Origin: Oscillospiraceae bacterium
Lineage (GTDB): Bacteria; Bacillota; Clostridia; Oscillospirales; UBA929
DNA: 64,000 nucleotides
Direction: 5' to 3'
NCBI GenBank assembly: GCA_009782215.1
Contig: WRKO01000002.1
Location: forward strand, 1-64,000
The notes under the pieces were generated by a model, which made no database searches, had not been told where the DNA came from, and saw nothing but the letters and a program-made list of their open reading frames with translations. The position numbers were made by a program, and so were the translations under genes. Shown here piece by piece: positions 1-7,458 of the stretch; positions within the stretch are counted from its first letter, which is position 1, and every line of letters starts with the position of its first letter.

Positions 1-1
1 T

Positions 2-283
2 GATAATACATTTCCTTATATGCTTTACGCATTAAAGAATCCGGACAGCAATACGGATGGTTTCAAAGTGGCGCAGATTCCAAAAGCTACATGGGCAATA
101 TTCAGAAGCGACAAAAACGATTGTATTGGGTTGGAAATTCCGACGCTTTTCAATCGTGCATACAGCGAATGGCTTCCTTCCTCCGGCTACGACAAAGCAA
201 TCGGGCCTGATATGGAGATTTATTATACCGCGCCTGACGGCAAACATTTTGAGGAAGTGTGGATTCCAGTACAGAAGAAATAA
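2..283 (+). CDS. GyrI-like effector-binding domain protein, C-terminal part (5' truncated by window edge)
   Basis: The frame is open from base 2, so the gene begins outside the window and only the last 93 residues are visible. They resemble the GyrI-like (AraC effector-binding) domain that closes many AraC-family regulators: an IPKATWAIF strand, then LFNRAYSEWLPSSGY, a GPDMEIYY strand and the terminal EEVWIPVQKK strand. In this family the domain binds small hydrophobic or cationic ligands and controls an N-terminal DNA-binding region. Whether this copy has a helix-turn-helix N-terminus cannot be seen; a stand-alone GyrI-like protein is the alternative. A stem-loop terminator follows at once. 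Confidence 0.7.
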   Translation, partial: DNTFPYMLYALKNPDSNTDGFKVAQIPKATWAIFRSDKNDCIGLEIPTLFNRAYSEWLPSSGYDKAIGPDMEIYYTAPDGKHFEEVWIPVQKK

Positions 284-301
284 CATTGGCTTAATGACTA
301 A

Positions 302-344
302 ACGCCTATCAGGGAAAAATCCCTTGGTGGGCGTAATTTTTTTA
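302..344 (+). terminator. Rho-independent terminator after the GyrI-like gene
   Basis: An interrupted stem (ACGCC with GGGCGT, and GGGA with TCCC around an AAAA loop) is followed by a run of seven T at 337-343. It sits 20 bases past the stop codon of the gene ending at 283. Confidence 0.6.
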
Positions 345-399
345 TGAATATTTGAAATGCCCTTGCCATTACAGTTCTAACTTTCTTTGTTTTTTACCG

Positions 400-495
400 A
401 TTTATACCTTAACACGGAGCGTCTTTCAAACGCTTTATGACATGAGCGAAAACGCTATTGCCGATTTCATCAAGGAGGGGGTGACGGCGGCATAA
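400..495 (+). pseudogene. Possible 3' remnant of a degraded gene
   Basis: The stretch 284-543 holds no complete gene. One frame ending in TAA at 493-495 encodes a protein-like tail (LYDMSENAIADFIKEG) of about 25 residues, with no start codon or ribosome-binding site and low-complexity sequence before it. I read it as the decayed end of a lost gene; chance is the alternative. Confidence 0.2.
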
Positions 496-543
496 TTTGT
501 GGTTGCCAAACAGGCGGATTGATGATAAAATGACATAGCATCA

Positions 544-619
544 GCTCTCGTAGCTCAGGGGATAGAGCATCCGCCTCCTAAGCGGAGGGTCGCACGTTCG
601 ATTCGTGCCGAGAGCGCCA
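544..619 (+). tRNA. tRNA-Arg (anticodon CCT)
   Basis: A full cloverleaf can be drawn. The acceptor stem is GCTCTCG (544-550) with CGAGAGC (609-615). The D stem is GCTC/GAGC. The anticodon stem is TCCGC/GCGGA around the loop CTCCTAA, with anticodon CCT at 577-579. The T stem is GCACG/CGTGC with loop TTCGATT. Discriminator G616 and an encoded CCA at 617-619 follow. It reads AGG codons. tRNA-Arg genes are frequent integration sites, but I saw no duplicated 3' end in the window. Confidence 0.95.
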
Positions 620-620
620 G

Positions 621-653
621 AAGCGCCGCGCCGTAAGGGCTTGGCGTTTTTTG
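621..653 (+). terminator. Probable terminator after tRNA-Arg
   Basis: An imperfect stem (AGCGCC with GGCGTT, one wobble, plus GCC/GGGC) precedes T6 just downstream of the tRNA. The T run ends where the recQ ribosome-binding site begins, so recQ may be read partly from the tRNA promoter. Confidence 0.4.
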
Positions 654-668
654 CCGCCGGAGGATTCT

Positions 669-2513
669 ATGGATAAGCATACCGCACTCCATACATGTTT
701 CGGTCTCTCCTCCTTCCGCAGCGGACAGGAGGCGTTGATTGACGCGGTTTTACAAGGGCGCGATGTGCTGGGGATTATGCCTACAGGCGGCGGGAAAAGC
801 CTTTGCTATCAAGTCCCGGCCGTCATGCTGGACGGGGTTGCGCTCATCATCTCACCGTTGATTTCTCTGATGAAAGACCAAGTGATGGCGCTGAAAAACA
901 TCGGCGTCAGCGCCGCGTTTATCAACAGCTCCCTTTCCCCGGAACAGCTTAGAATGGCCTATGGCCATATGCGGGCGGGGCAATATAAGATTGTGTACAT
1001 AGCTCCAGAGCGTCTGGCCGGGGACGGGTTTGTCTCTCTGGCGCAAAGCCTGAACATATCGCTGGTCGCCGTAGACGAGGCGCATTGCATCTCACAATGG
1101 GGGCAGGACTTCCGCCCAAGCTATCTGAAAATCGTGGATTTTCTTGAAAAACTGCCCCGTAGGCCGGCTTTGGCGGCGTTTACTGCCACCGCGACACAGC
1201 AGGTGCGCGACGATATAGCTCGGATATTAAAGCTGCGGGAGCCGCTGCGCCTGATTACCGGCTTTGACCGCCCCAACTTGAATTTTGAAGTACACAGACC
1301 CAAGCGAAAAATCAACGCGCTCCATGCTTTGACAGATCAACGGCGTGACAAAAGCGGCATTGTCTATTGCGCCACGCGCAAGCTGGTCGAAAGCGTATGC
1401 GACGAGCTATCCGCCGCCGGACTTTCCGCGACACGATACCACGCGGGATTGCCGGACGAGGAGCGCCGCCAAAATCAGGAGGATTTTCTGTATGACCGCC
1501 GCCCGGTGATGGTCGCCACCAACGCTTTCGGCATGGGCATTGACAAGTCTAATGTAAGCTATGTCATCCATTACAATATGCCCAAGAGCCTTGAGGCCTA
1601 CTATCAGGAAGCCGGACGCGCCGGGCGGGACGGCGAAAGGGCCGATTGTATTTTGCTGTATTCCTCCGGGGATATTGCCGCGGCAAAGTTTCTGATTCAA
1701 CATTCGAGTGATAATGATGAGTTGAGCGGCGAGGAGCGCCGGATTGTGACGGAACAGGATTATCTGCGTCTGGACAGTATGGTTGGGTATTGCAAGACCG
1801 CAAGCTGTCTGCGCGGCTATATTTTAGACTATTTCGGCCAAGCGCACGGGGAGCGCTGCGGAAATTGCAGTCATTGCTGCGGCGAGTATGCTGAGCGGGA
1901 CATCACAAGCGAGGCGCAGATGATTCTGTCCTGCGTAAAACGGGCAAAAGACCGGCTGGGCTACCCGGTCGGCGCAACGCTTATTGTCAGGGTTCTGTGC
2001 GGCGGCAAGGACAAGCGGGTGCTGGAGCTTGGCTTGGATCAGCTCACGACTTACGGTCTGATGAGTACCGTTCCCCGCCCGCAGATTCGGGATTATATCG
2101 AGCATTTGGAATCCGCCGGGTATCTGCGCACAGACCCGGTGCATGGCGGCGTTGAATTGACCCCCATGTCCGGGGAGGTGCTGTTCCGCGGCGGGCAGGT
2201 TCTGATGTCCGTGAAACAATCGCCCGTTGCGGAGAAAGCGCATACCGCAAAGACGGAGGCTCCGGTTGGGGATGGCGACCCCGGGTTGTTCACGGCGCTG
2301 AAAGCGCTGCGCTTTAAGCTGGCTCAAGAGGAAGGCGTGCCGGCGTACATTGTCTTTTCCAACGCCAACCTCGCGGATATGGCGCGGAAAGAGCCTAAAA
2401 CGATGGCGGAGTTTAAGACCGTTTCCGGGGTTGGGGAGATCAAAGCCGCGCGTTACGGGGAAGCGTTTCTTCAGGCAATCGCGGCGTTTGAGAGGGACGG
2501 AGCGCGGGGCTAA
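669..2513 (+). CDS. recQ: ATP-dependent DNA helicase RecQ
   Basis: RecQ unwinds DNA 3' to 5' in recombinational repair and fork restart. The 614-residue protein has the family layout: Walker A PTGGGKS near residue 40, DEAH box (VDEAHCISQWGQDFRPSY), helicase motifs through EAGRAGRDG, a zinc-binding cluster (CLRGYILDYFG, CGNCSHCC), a winged-helix RQC domain, and a C-terminal HRDC domain beginning near LFTALKALRFKLA. The ATG at 669 was chosen because GGAGG lies five bases upstream; a TTG at 651 has no such site. It follows the tRNA on the same strand and its stop overlaps the stop of the convergent WYL gene by four bases. Confidence 0.95.
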   Translation: MDKHTALHTCFGLSSFRSGQEALIDAVLQGRDVLGIMPTGGGKSLCYQVPAVMLDGVALIISPLISLMKDQVMALKNIGVSAAFINSSLSPEQLRMAYGHMRAGQYKIVYIAPERLAGDGFVSLAQSLNISLVAVDEAHCISQWGQDFRPSYLKIVDFLEKLPRRPALAAFTATATQQVRDDIARILKLREPLRLITGFDRPNLNFEVHRPKRKINALHALTDQRRDKSGIVYCATRKLVESVCDELSAAGLSATRYHAGLPDEERRQNQEDFLYDRRPVMVATNAFGMGIDKSNVSYVIHYNMPKSLEAYYQEAGRAGRDGERADCILLYSSGDIAAAKFLIQHSSDNDELSGEERRIVTEQDYLRLDSMVGYCKTASCLRGYILDYFGQAHGERCGNCSHCCGEYAERDITSEAQMILSCVKRAKDRLGYPVGATLIVRVLCGGKDKRVLELGLDQLTTYGLMSTVPRPQIRDYIEHLESAGYLRTDPVHGGVELTPMSGEVLFRGGQVLMSVKQSPVAEKAHTAKTEAPVGDGDPGLFTALKALRFKLAQEEGVPAYIVFSNANLADMARKEPKTMAEFKTVSGVGEIKAARYGEAFLQAIAAFERDGARG

Positions 2514-3340
2514 TTTTCGTAAATGGCGGCCATATCCTGTATTCTGCGCTTCATTTCTGCGCGGACATGCGGCGGCTCTAAGCACTCGCATTTATCCCCG
2601 AAGCTGAAAAGGATATGGTAGTAATATTCGTTCTCTATGAACGGAAAGCTAACCCTATAATGCTCGCCCCCGTCCGGCGAAAAGTGTTCATACGCGCAAT
2701 AATCAAGCACCCTGTCCATGACGGATTGATGAATACGGATTTTGATGGTTGTTTGCATGGCGGCCAACATATCCGTTGCATCTAACTGCGGTTTTTGATG
2801 CTCCCGCGGCGTAAAAGACTCCTTTTGCATTTGCAGGTTTGACGTGCGGGCTAGCTTGAATAAGCGAAAATCATTTCTGATGCGGCAATACCCTTGCCAA
2901 TACCAATGACTGCTTTTCAATACAAGCTGATACGGCTCGGCGGTTCGTGCGGTTTTGTTTCCATAGCGGTCTGCATAGTCAAACGAAAGCAGCTTGCTGT
3001 CCCGCAAAGCTGTTTTAATCATTCCCAGATATGGCTGTATATGCCTGTCGCCCGTCCACGGGCTTAAATCTACACAGATTTTACCGGAAAGCCCCATCAA
3101 GAGAGCGGAAAGGTCGGCGGCCGAAAAAGCCTTTTTATCAATCTTGTATTCCCGCATGATTTCAAAGCCGCCGCCCACGCCCGGCGCGGAGCGGACGGGA
3201 ATGCCCGCCATGCTGATGCTGTCTATGTCGCGGTAAATGGTGCGGGGCGAAACCTCAAGCATATCCGCCAACGCCTGCGCGCCTATCCGCTCTTTCTCTA
3301 GGAGCGTCATAATAATGCTGACAAGCCTGTCAATTTTCAT
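2510..3340 (-). CDS. WYL-domain transcriptional regulator (YafY type)
   Basis: The 276-residue protein has an N-terminal helix-turn-helix of the HTH_11 type (MKIDRLVSIIMTLLEK, then SPRTIYRDIDSISMAGIPV) and a WYL domain in the C-terminal half (LVLKSSHWYWQGYC, FRLFKLARTSNL). WYL domains bind nucleic acids or small ligands and often control transcription. The start at 3340 lies downstream of a strong promoter whose -10 covers the earlier in-frame ATG codons, which excludes those starts. It is divergent from the cysteine hydrolase gene, with an inverted repeat between them, so control of itself and that neighbour is the natural guess. Ligand unknown. Confidence 0.85.
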   Translation of the reverse strand: MKIDRLVSIIMTLLEKERIGAQALADMLEVSPRTIYRDIDSISMAGIPVRSAPGVGGGFEIMREYKIDKKAFSAADLSALLMGLSGKICVDLSPWTGDRHIQPYLGMIKTALRDSKLLSFDYADRYGNKTARTAEPYQLVLKSSHWYWQGYCRIRNDFRLFKLARTSNLQMQKESFTPREHQKPQLDATDMLAAMQTTIKIRIHQSVMDRVLDYCAYEHFSPDGGEHYRVSFPFIENEYYYHILFSFGDKCECLEPPHVRAEMKRRIQDMAAIYEN

Positions 3341-3371
3341 CTGACAGCCGCCTTTCAAAATTTCTTTTTTC

Positions 3372-3400
3372 ATTGTATATTGTTGCCACACAGTTGTCAA
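3372..3400 (-). promoter_or_regulatory. Sigma-A promoter of the WYL regulator
   Basis: On the minus strand TTGACA (3395-3400) and TACAAT (3372-3377) are separated by exactly 17 bases. It overlaps the promoter region of the divergent gene. Confidence 0.8.
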
Positions 3401-3403
3401 CAA
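3380..3403. promoter_or_regulatory. Inverted repeat, candidate operator between divergent genes
   Basis: TTGTTG at 3380-3385 is mirrored by CAACAA at 3398-3403, with further partial symmetry inside. It covers the -35 and spacer of the WYL-gene promoter and lies just upstream of the plus-strand -10. This is the position expected for autoregulation, but binding is inferred only. Confidence 0.4.
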
Positions 3404-3408
3404 TTAGA

Positions 3409-3417
3409 TGGTATACT
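3409..3417 (+). promoter_or_regulatory. Extended -10 promoter of the cysteine hydrolase gene
   Basis: TGGTATACT (TGn plus TATACT) lies about 40 bases upstream of the GTG start. No -35 hexamer is found at 17 bases, which fits an extended -10 promoter that may need an activator. Confidence 0.45.
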
Positions 3418-3459
3418 CAAAGAGCAGCCAAACAAATCTGCCTGCTGGGAGGAAACACC

Positions 3460-3969
3460 GTGCGGACAAAAGCCTTCGTCGTCATCGACATTCAAAATGA
3501 CATCACCAAGAATTACAAGGACATGATTGACAGCCTCAACCAAGCGATTGATTGGGCCGTCGAACATAACATTCATGTTGTTTATATACGGCATGAAAAT
3601 GTATCAGACGGCACGAGGACGTTCAAGCCCAACACCTATGGGTCTGAACTGGTTTCGGATTTGAAGAAAGTTTCAGCAAATGTTTTTACCAAACACAAAG
3701 CAAACGCCTTGAGCAGCGAGGCCTTTGCGGACTTCATCCGTAAAAACGGAATATGTGATTTCTACATAGCGGGGGCGGATGCCGCTGTTTGTGTTAAATC
3801 AACCTGTTACAACTTACGCAAGGCAAATTATAAGGTTACCGTCTTATCCGATTGCGTGACCAGTTGGGATAAAAAGAACCTTGAAGACATGCTGCGTTAT
3901 TACGAAAGTAAGGGCTGCGAAATCGTGAGCTTGGATGCCCTGTGTTTAGGCGAAAATACGGAGCGGTGA
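3460..3969 (+). CDS. Cysteine hydrolase, isochorismatase family
   Basis: The 169-residue protein has the isochorismatase-like fold and its Asp-Lys-Cys triad. The Asp is in AFVVIDIQNDI near residue 10, the Lys in FTKHKANALSS, and the Cys in AGADAAVCVKSTC. Members hydrolyse isochorismate, nicotinamide or other amides; the substrate cannot be told here. GTG 3460 is chosen as start because GGGAGG lies nine bases upstream and the family begins a few residues before the VIDIQND strand. It is divergent from a WYL regulator that probably controls it. Confidence 0.85.
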   Translation: MRTKAFVVIDIQNDITKNYKDMIDSLNQAIDWAVEHNIHVVYIRHENVSDGTRTFKPNTYGSELVSDLKKVSANVFTKHKANALSSEAFADFIRKNGICDFYIAGADAAVCVKSTCYNLRKANYKVTVLSDCVTSWDKKNLEDMLRYYESKGCEIVSLDALCLGENTER

Positions 3970-3981
3970 CGAATCGGAACA

Positions 3982-5067
3982 TCAAGATAAAGTGATTTTA
4001 GGTTTTATTCCGAAATCATTGAGGTCATCCAATGAGTACAATTCCTCTAAATAAAAAACTCCGGCAGGGTGATTCCCGGCAAAAAGTTTCGTTGCCGCAA
4101 AAGCCACGATTTGCCCGGTAATTAACGAATTATTAACCCCTGTTGTCCCTATATGAAATTGAATTTTTTGCCCATTTTTTATTCCCTCCGCGTCAACCTG
4201 TATGCCGTAAATATCAGCTCCGGTTTTCATTTTTCGTGTAACTGATAAAGTCGATATAAACAGCTTGAGAAAAAGATTGTAAAACGTTCTATGTTTCAAC
4301 AACCCGAATATACCTATACGCTTTAGCACACTGACAGAAGCGGTTGCAAATTTTGAGTCATAACAATAATAAGATGAAGCGTTATCAACAGATAAGGTTT
4401 GCGGGACAATAAACTGGTCGGCAAGATTAAAGCGATAAGCAGTTCTTTTCCCCAACGGTTCAGGAAAAACGGTTTTATGTTTTTGAATAAATGGTTTGAA
4501 TTTTTTGTCTGTTCCATCAACTTTCAAAATAAAATTGCGTTGGATATTATCCAGAAACCACTTAACTCCGTCTGCACCGTGTTTTTCGCCTAAGCCGAGA
4601 AGCAGAGAAATGTCTGCTTTTTTTATTTTGTCAGCATTTTGGCTCAACTTTTTTACAAGCAGATTTGACAGCCCCGGAGCCAGACCGACCCCTAAAATAC
4701 AAGTTGAATGATTGCTTTCTGCTTCTTGTTTATACTGATAAATATTCTTTGCAACATCGTTTGAAGGTGATACATCAATGTAGTGAATACCGTTTTTTAT
4801 GCAGTATTCCGCAAAATCAGTGTTCTTTGGCGATAAACACATTACAACAACACGGATATTCTTTAAGCCCGCATTTACGCTTTCTTTATCATATATGTCA
4901 AGTTTCATCGTTTCAAATACGTTGTTGTGTTCTGCGGCAAAAGCGTCAGCTTTTTCTAAATTTCTTCCCGCAACGATTACTTTTTTCGGGAAAGCATTTA
5001 TAAGCTCAAAGGTCGTATATCTGCCAACTTGACCGTAACCGCCGACAACTAAAATTTTATCACTCAC
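3982..5067 (-). CDS. Saccharopine dehydrogenase-like NADP-binding oxidoreductase
   Basis: The 361-residue protein starts with a Rossmann strand and dinucleotide loop (ILVVGGYGQVGRYTTFE), followed by VIVAGRNLEKADAF and CIKNGIHYIDVSPS, as in the saccharopine dehydrogenase NADP-binding family. The C-terminal half is less conserved and I cannot assign a substrate. GTG 5067 gives the usual short lead into the Rossmann strand and follows a GGGGGTGG stretch; ATG 5082 is an alternative. Base composition is clearly more AT-rich than the rest of the window, which suggests transfer. Confidence 0.75.
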   Translation of the reverse strand: MSDKILVVGGYGQVGRYTTFELINAFPKKVIVAGRNLEKADAFAAEHNNVFETMKLDIYDKESVNAGLKNIRVVVMCLSPKNTDFAEYCIKNGIHYIDVSPSNDVAKNIYQYKQEAESNHSTCILGVGLAPGLSNLLVKKLSQNADKIKKADISLLLGLGEKHGADGVKWFLDNIQRNFILKVDGTDKKFKPFIQKHKTVFPEPLGKRTAYRFNLADQFIVPQTLSVDNASSYYCYDSKFATASVSVLKRIGIFGLLKHRTFYNLFLKLFISTLSVTRKMKTGADIYGIQVDAEGIKNGQKIQFHIGTTGVNNSLITGQIVAFAATKLFAGNHPAGVFYLEELYSLDDLNDFGIKPKITLS

Positions 5068-5208
5068 AAAGGCCACCCCCATGTAACAAAATATAGATTT
5101 CCACACCTAAACCCAATATCACCGCCGAATGTAGAAAATGTTATTGCATCAGTGTATCACAGAAAAGCCGCTTTTTCAACATTTTTTCAAAACCGCCCGC
5201 ACATGGAG

Positions 5209-5234
5209 CCCCGCTCCCATGAGCGGGGTTTTTT
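5209..5234 (+). terminator. Intrinsic terminator or attenuator upstream of the ATP-grasp operon
   Basis: A perfect eight-base stem CCCCGCTC/GAGCGGGG with a CCAT loop is followed by T6. No plus-strand gene ends upstream, since 3982-5067 is on the other strand. The hairpin therefore either ends an unseen short RNA or attenuates the operon that starts 35 bases later. Confidence 0.7.
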
Positions 5235-5268
5235 CCCGCGCATAGAATAGAGCGGGAGGGCGGATGGT

Positions 5269-6249
5269 TTGCTGATAGGGTATATGCACTACAGAAAGCA
5301 GCCCTTTGAGTTGAACAGGGCGTACGCGTTTGCGGCGGTGGCCAAGGCCGAGGGTGCGGAGATGCTGTATTTCTCCCCCGGCGCCGTCCGCGCGGACGGG
5401 ATTGGGGGGTATGTCTATCACGGCGGCGAATGGGCGAGGGCGGACAGCCGTTACCCGGACGCGGTGTACAATGCCGCGGGGTTTTCCGAACGGCGGCGCG
5501 AAGGATTTGAGCGTCTGCGCGCGGCCGGCGTCCCGTTCACCAGCCACTCCGTCGGGGACAAAATGACCGTTTACAATAACCTCAAACGATACGGAAAGTT
5601 TGCCGGATACTTGATTCCGAGTGAGACGGTTCAATCCGGGCCGCACTTTCAAGCTCTTTTGGAACAGTATTCGGACATTGTCGTCAAGCCGTCGTGGGGA
5701 CGGCAGGGCGCGGACATCTACCGGGTGGCCAAAGGCTGCGCGGTGCCGGAGGCGGTTTGGCGGCTTTTGGCGGAAGAAGAGTGTTTTGTCCAGCCCTATG
5801 TCAACTGCCGCACCAAGGCCGGGGAGCCGTATGACTTCCGTCTCCACGCGCAAAAGGGGGGCGGCGGCGAATGGACGGTTCCCTGCGTCTATCCCAGAAT
5901 ATCCTCCGGCGGCGGCATCGTATGCAACATCAGCCGGGGCGGGTACACGCGCGATTTGACGGAGTTTCTCAAGGAACAGTTCGGCGGCGAGCATTACAGC
6001 GTAAGGAAGTACCTTGAGGTGTTCGCCCTCCAGCTTGCGCGGCATATGGACGAGATACAGCAAGACCTGTACGGCGAGGAGCTGGATGAGCTTGGCATAG
6101 ACGCCGGGCTGGAAAACGGGCGCCTGTATCTCTACGAGGTGAATTGGAGGCCGGGGTTTCCGCCGTATAACGGCGTCGATTTGACTGTCATCCGAAACAG
6201 CGTCCGGTTTGCGATGCGTCTGGCGGAAAGAAAAAAGAGCGCGATATGA
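5269..6249 (+). CDS. YheC/YheD-family ATP-grasp protein (spore-coat associated)
   Basis: The 326-residue protein resembles the YheC/YheD family of endospore-forming Bacillota, which have an ATP-grasp fold and are found with the spore coat. Visible marks are MLIGYMHYRKQPFELNRAYAF, the ATP-binding VKPSWGRQGADIYRV, YDFRLHAQK and the closing metal-binding LYEVNWRPGFPPYNG. TTG 5269 is chosen because GGGAGGG lies eight bases upstream and no ATG has a comparable site. Its stop overlaps the next ATP-grasp gene (ATGA), so the two are co-translated and may act in one pathway. Confidence 0.75.
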   Translation: MLIGYMHYRKQPFELNRAYAFAAVAKAEGAEMLYFSPGAVRADGIGGYVYHGGEWARADSRYPDAVYNAAGFSERRREGFERLRAAGVPFTSHSVGDKMTVYNNLKRYGKFAGYLIPSETVQSGPHFQALLEQYSDIVVKPSWGRQGADIYRVAKGCAVPEAVWRLLAEEECFVQPYVNCRTKAGEPYDFRLHAQKGGGGEWTVPCVYPRISSGGGIVCNISRGGYTRDLTEFLKEQFGGEHYSVRKYLEVFALQLARHMDEIQQDLYGEELDELGIDAGLENGRLYLYEVNWRPGFPPYNGVDLTVIRNSVRFAMRLAERKKSAI

Positions 6250-7448
6250 AAACGATTGTCTTTTTAGGCTCCCATAAATCCGGCTCCTCTTACGAGGCCA
6301 TCCGCGCCGCCGACGGGATGGGGTATTACACCGTCCTGCTGACCGACAGGCCTTCGTATATCGACAAAAGGCTTGAGTTTCCCCATGCCCATTCCGTGCG
6401 GCTGTGCCATCTGGACGACCGGGACGAAATCGGCGGCGCGATTGACCGGCTGGTGATGGAGCGCTTTGACATCTGCGCCATCGTGAGCTTTGTCGACCCG
6501 CATTGCCTCACCGCCTCACAAATGTCGGGGCGGTACGGGCTGAAGGGCTTCTCGGAAGCAGCCGTCGCCGCCATGCTGGATAAGGTGAAATCACGGGAAT
6601 TGCTGAAAAGGACGCCCTATTCACCCTTTTTCCATGTGTCGGACAATCCGGCGCTCCCCCTGAAAGCCGCGCGCGAATTGCCGCTGGTGCTGAAATCCCC
6701 CCTCTCGTCCGGCTCAAAGGACGTGTATCCGGCGCGGACGGCGGAGGAATACCGCAAGGTTTTCCTCCTGCTGAAAAAGCAGTATCCCAGCGTCCCCGTC
6801 CTCGCGGAGAAATACATAGACGGGCCGCAGGTGCTGATTGAAACACTGACGGCGGGCGGGAAGACCCATATCGCCGCGATGGTTGAGCAGGAGGTCACCT
6901 TCACAGGGAGGTTTATCATCACGGGGTATAGGATGCCCGCCGCGCCCGACGACATAAGCCCGCTGGGGAAAGCGGCGAAAGCCATTGTGCGTTTATTCGG
7001 CATGGAAGACGGCCCCTGCCATCTTGAGCTTAGGCAGGGGCGCGGCGGCTGGGTGCTGATTGAGGCAAACCCCAGAATCTCCGGCGGGGCGATGAATGTG
7101 CTGATTCAAACGGCTGCTGGCGTCGATTTGGCGGGCGAGACGCTGAAATGCGCGCTTGGGCTGCCGTTTTGCGTCGAACCCAAATGCCTGCGGGAAACCT
7201 ATCTGCAATATATCACCGCCGACGAGGGCGGCGTCTTGGAAAAGGTGACCGGGAAGACGGCGGCGCAAAACAGCCCGGGCGTCGAGCGGGTTTACGTCAA
7301 ACCCAAAAAAGGGACGGTCTTGTCCCCGCCCCTCTCAATGGGACACCGATACGCCTATGTCATCGCCACGGGCGCGTCCGGCGAAGAGGCCAAGGCAAAC
7401 GCGAAAACGGCGGCGGAAAAGATCAAGTTTCACCTTTCCCCCGTATAA
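6246..7448 (+). CDS. ATP-grasp domain protein, probable carboxylate-amine ligase
   Basis: The 400-residue protein opens with a pre-ATP-grasp fold (TIVFLGSHKSGSSYEAIRAA). It continues with the ATP-grasp core: LVLKSPLSSGSKDVYPA, then VLAEKYIDGPQVLIETLT, and the metal-binding strand WVLIEANPRISGGAMN. It resembles the ATP-grasp enzymes that join a carboxylate to an amine, such as peptide or D-Ala ligases. Substrate unknown. It overlaps the upstream YheC/D-like gene by four bases and its stop lies 10 bases from the end of the convergent exchanger gene. Confidence 0.75.
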   Translation: MKTIVFLGSHKSGSSYEAIRAADGMGYYTVLLTDRPSYIDKRLEFPHAHSVRLCHLDDRDEIGGAIDRLVMERFDICAIVSFVDPHCLTASQMSGRYGLKGFSEAAVAAMLDKVKSRELLKRTPYSPFFHVSDNPALPLKAARELPLVLKSPLSSGSKDVYPARTAEEYRKVFLLLKKQYPSVPVLAEKYIDGPQVLIETLTAGGKTHIAAMVEQEVTFTGRFIITGYRMPAAPDDISPLGKAAKAIVRLFGMEDGPCHLELRQGRGGWVLIEANPRISGGAMNVLIQTAAGVDLAGETLKCALGLPFCVEPKCLRETYLQYITADEGGVLEKVTGKTAAQNSPGVERVYVKPKKGTVLSPPLSMGHRYAYVIATGASGEEAKANAKTAAEKIKFHLSPV

Positions 7449-7458
7449 ACGGGGCCGC

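Noticed and set aside
544-619. tRNA-Arg as attachment site of an integrated element
   Set aside because: No integrase and no second copy of the tRNA 3' end were found in the window.
7437-7455. Terminator between the convergent ATP-grasp and exchanger genes
   Set aside because: The CCCCGT/ACGGGG hairpin overlaps the stop codon and has no T run in either direction.
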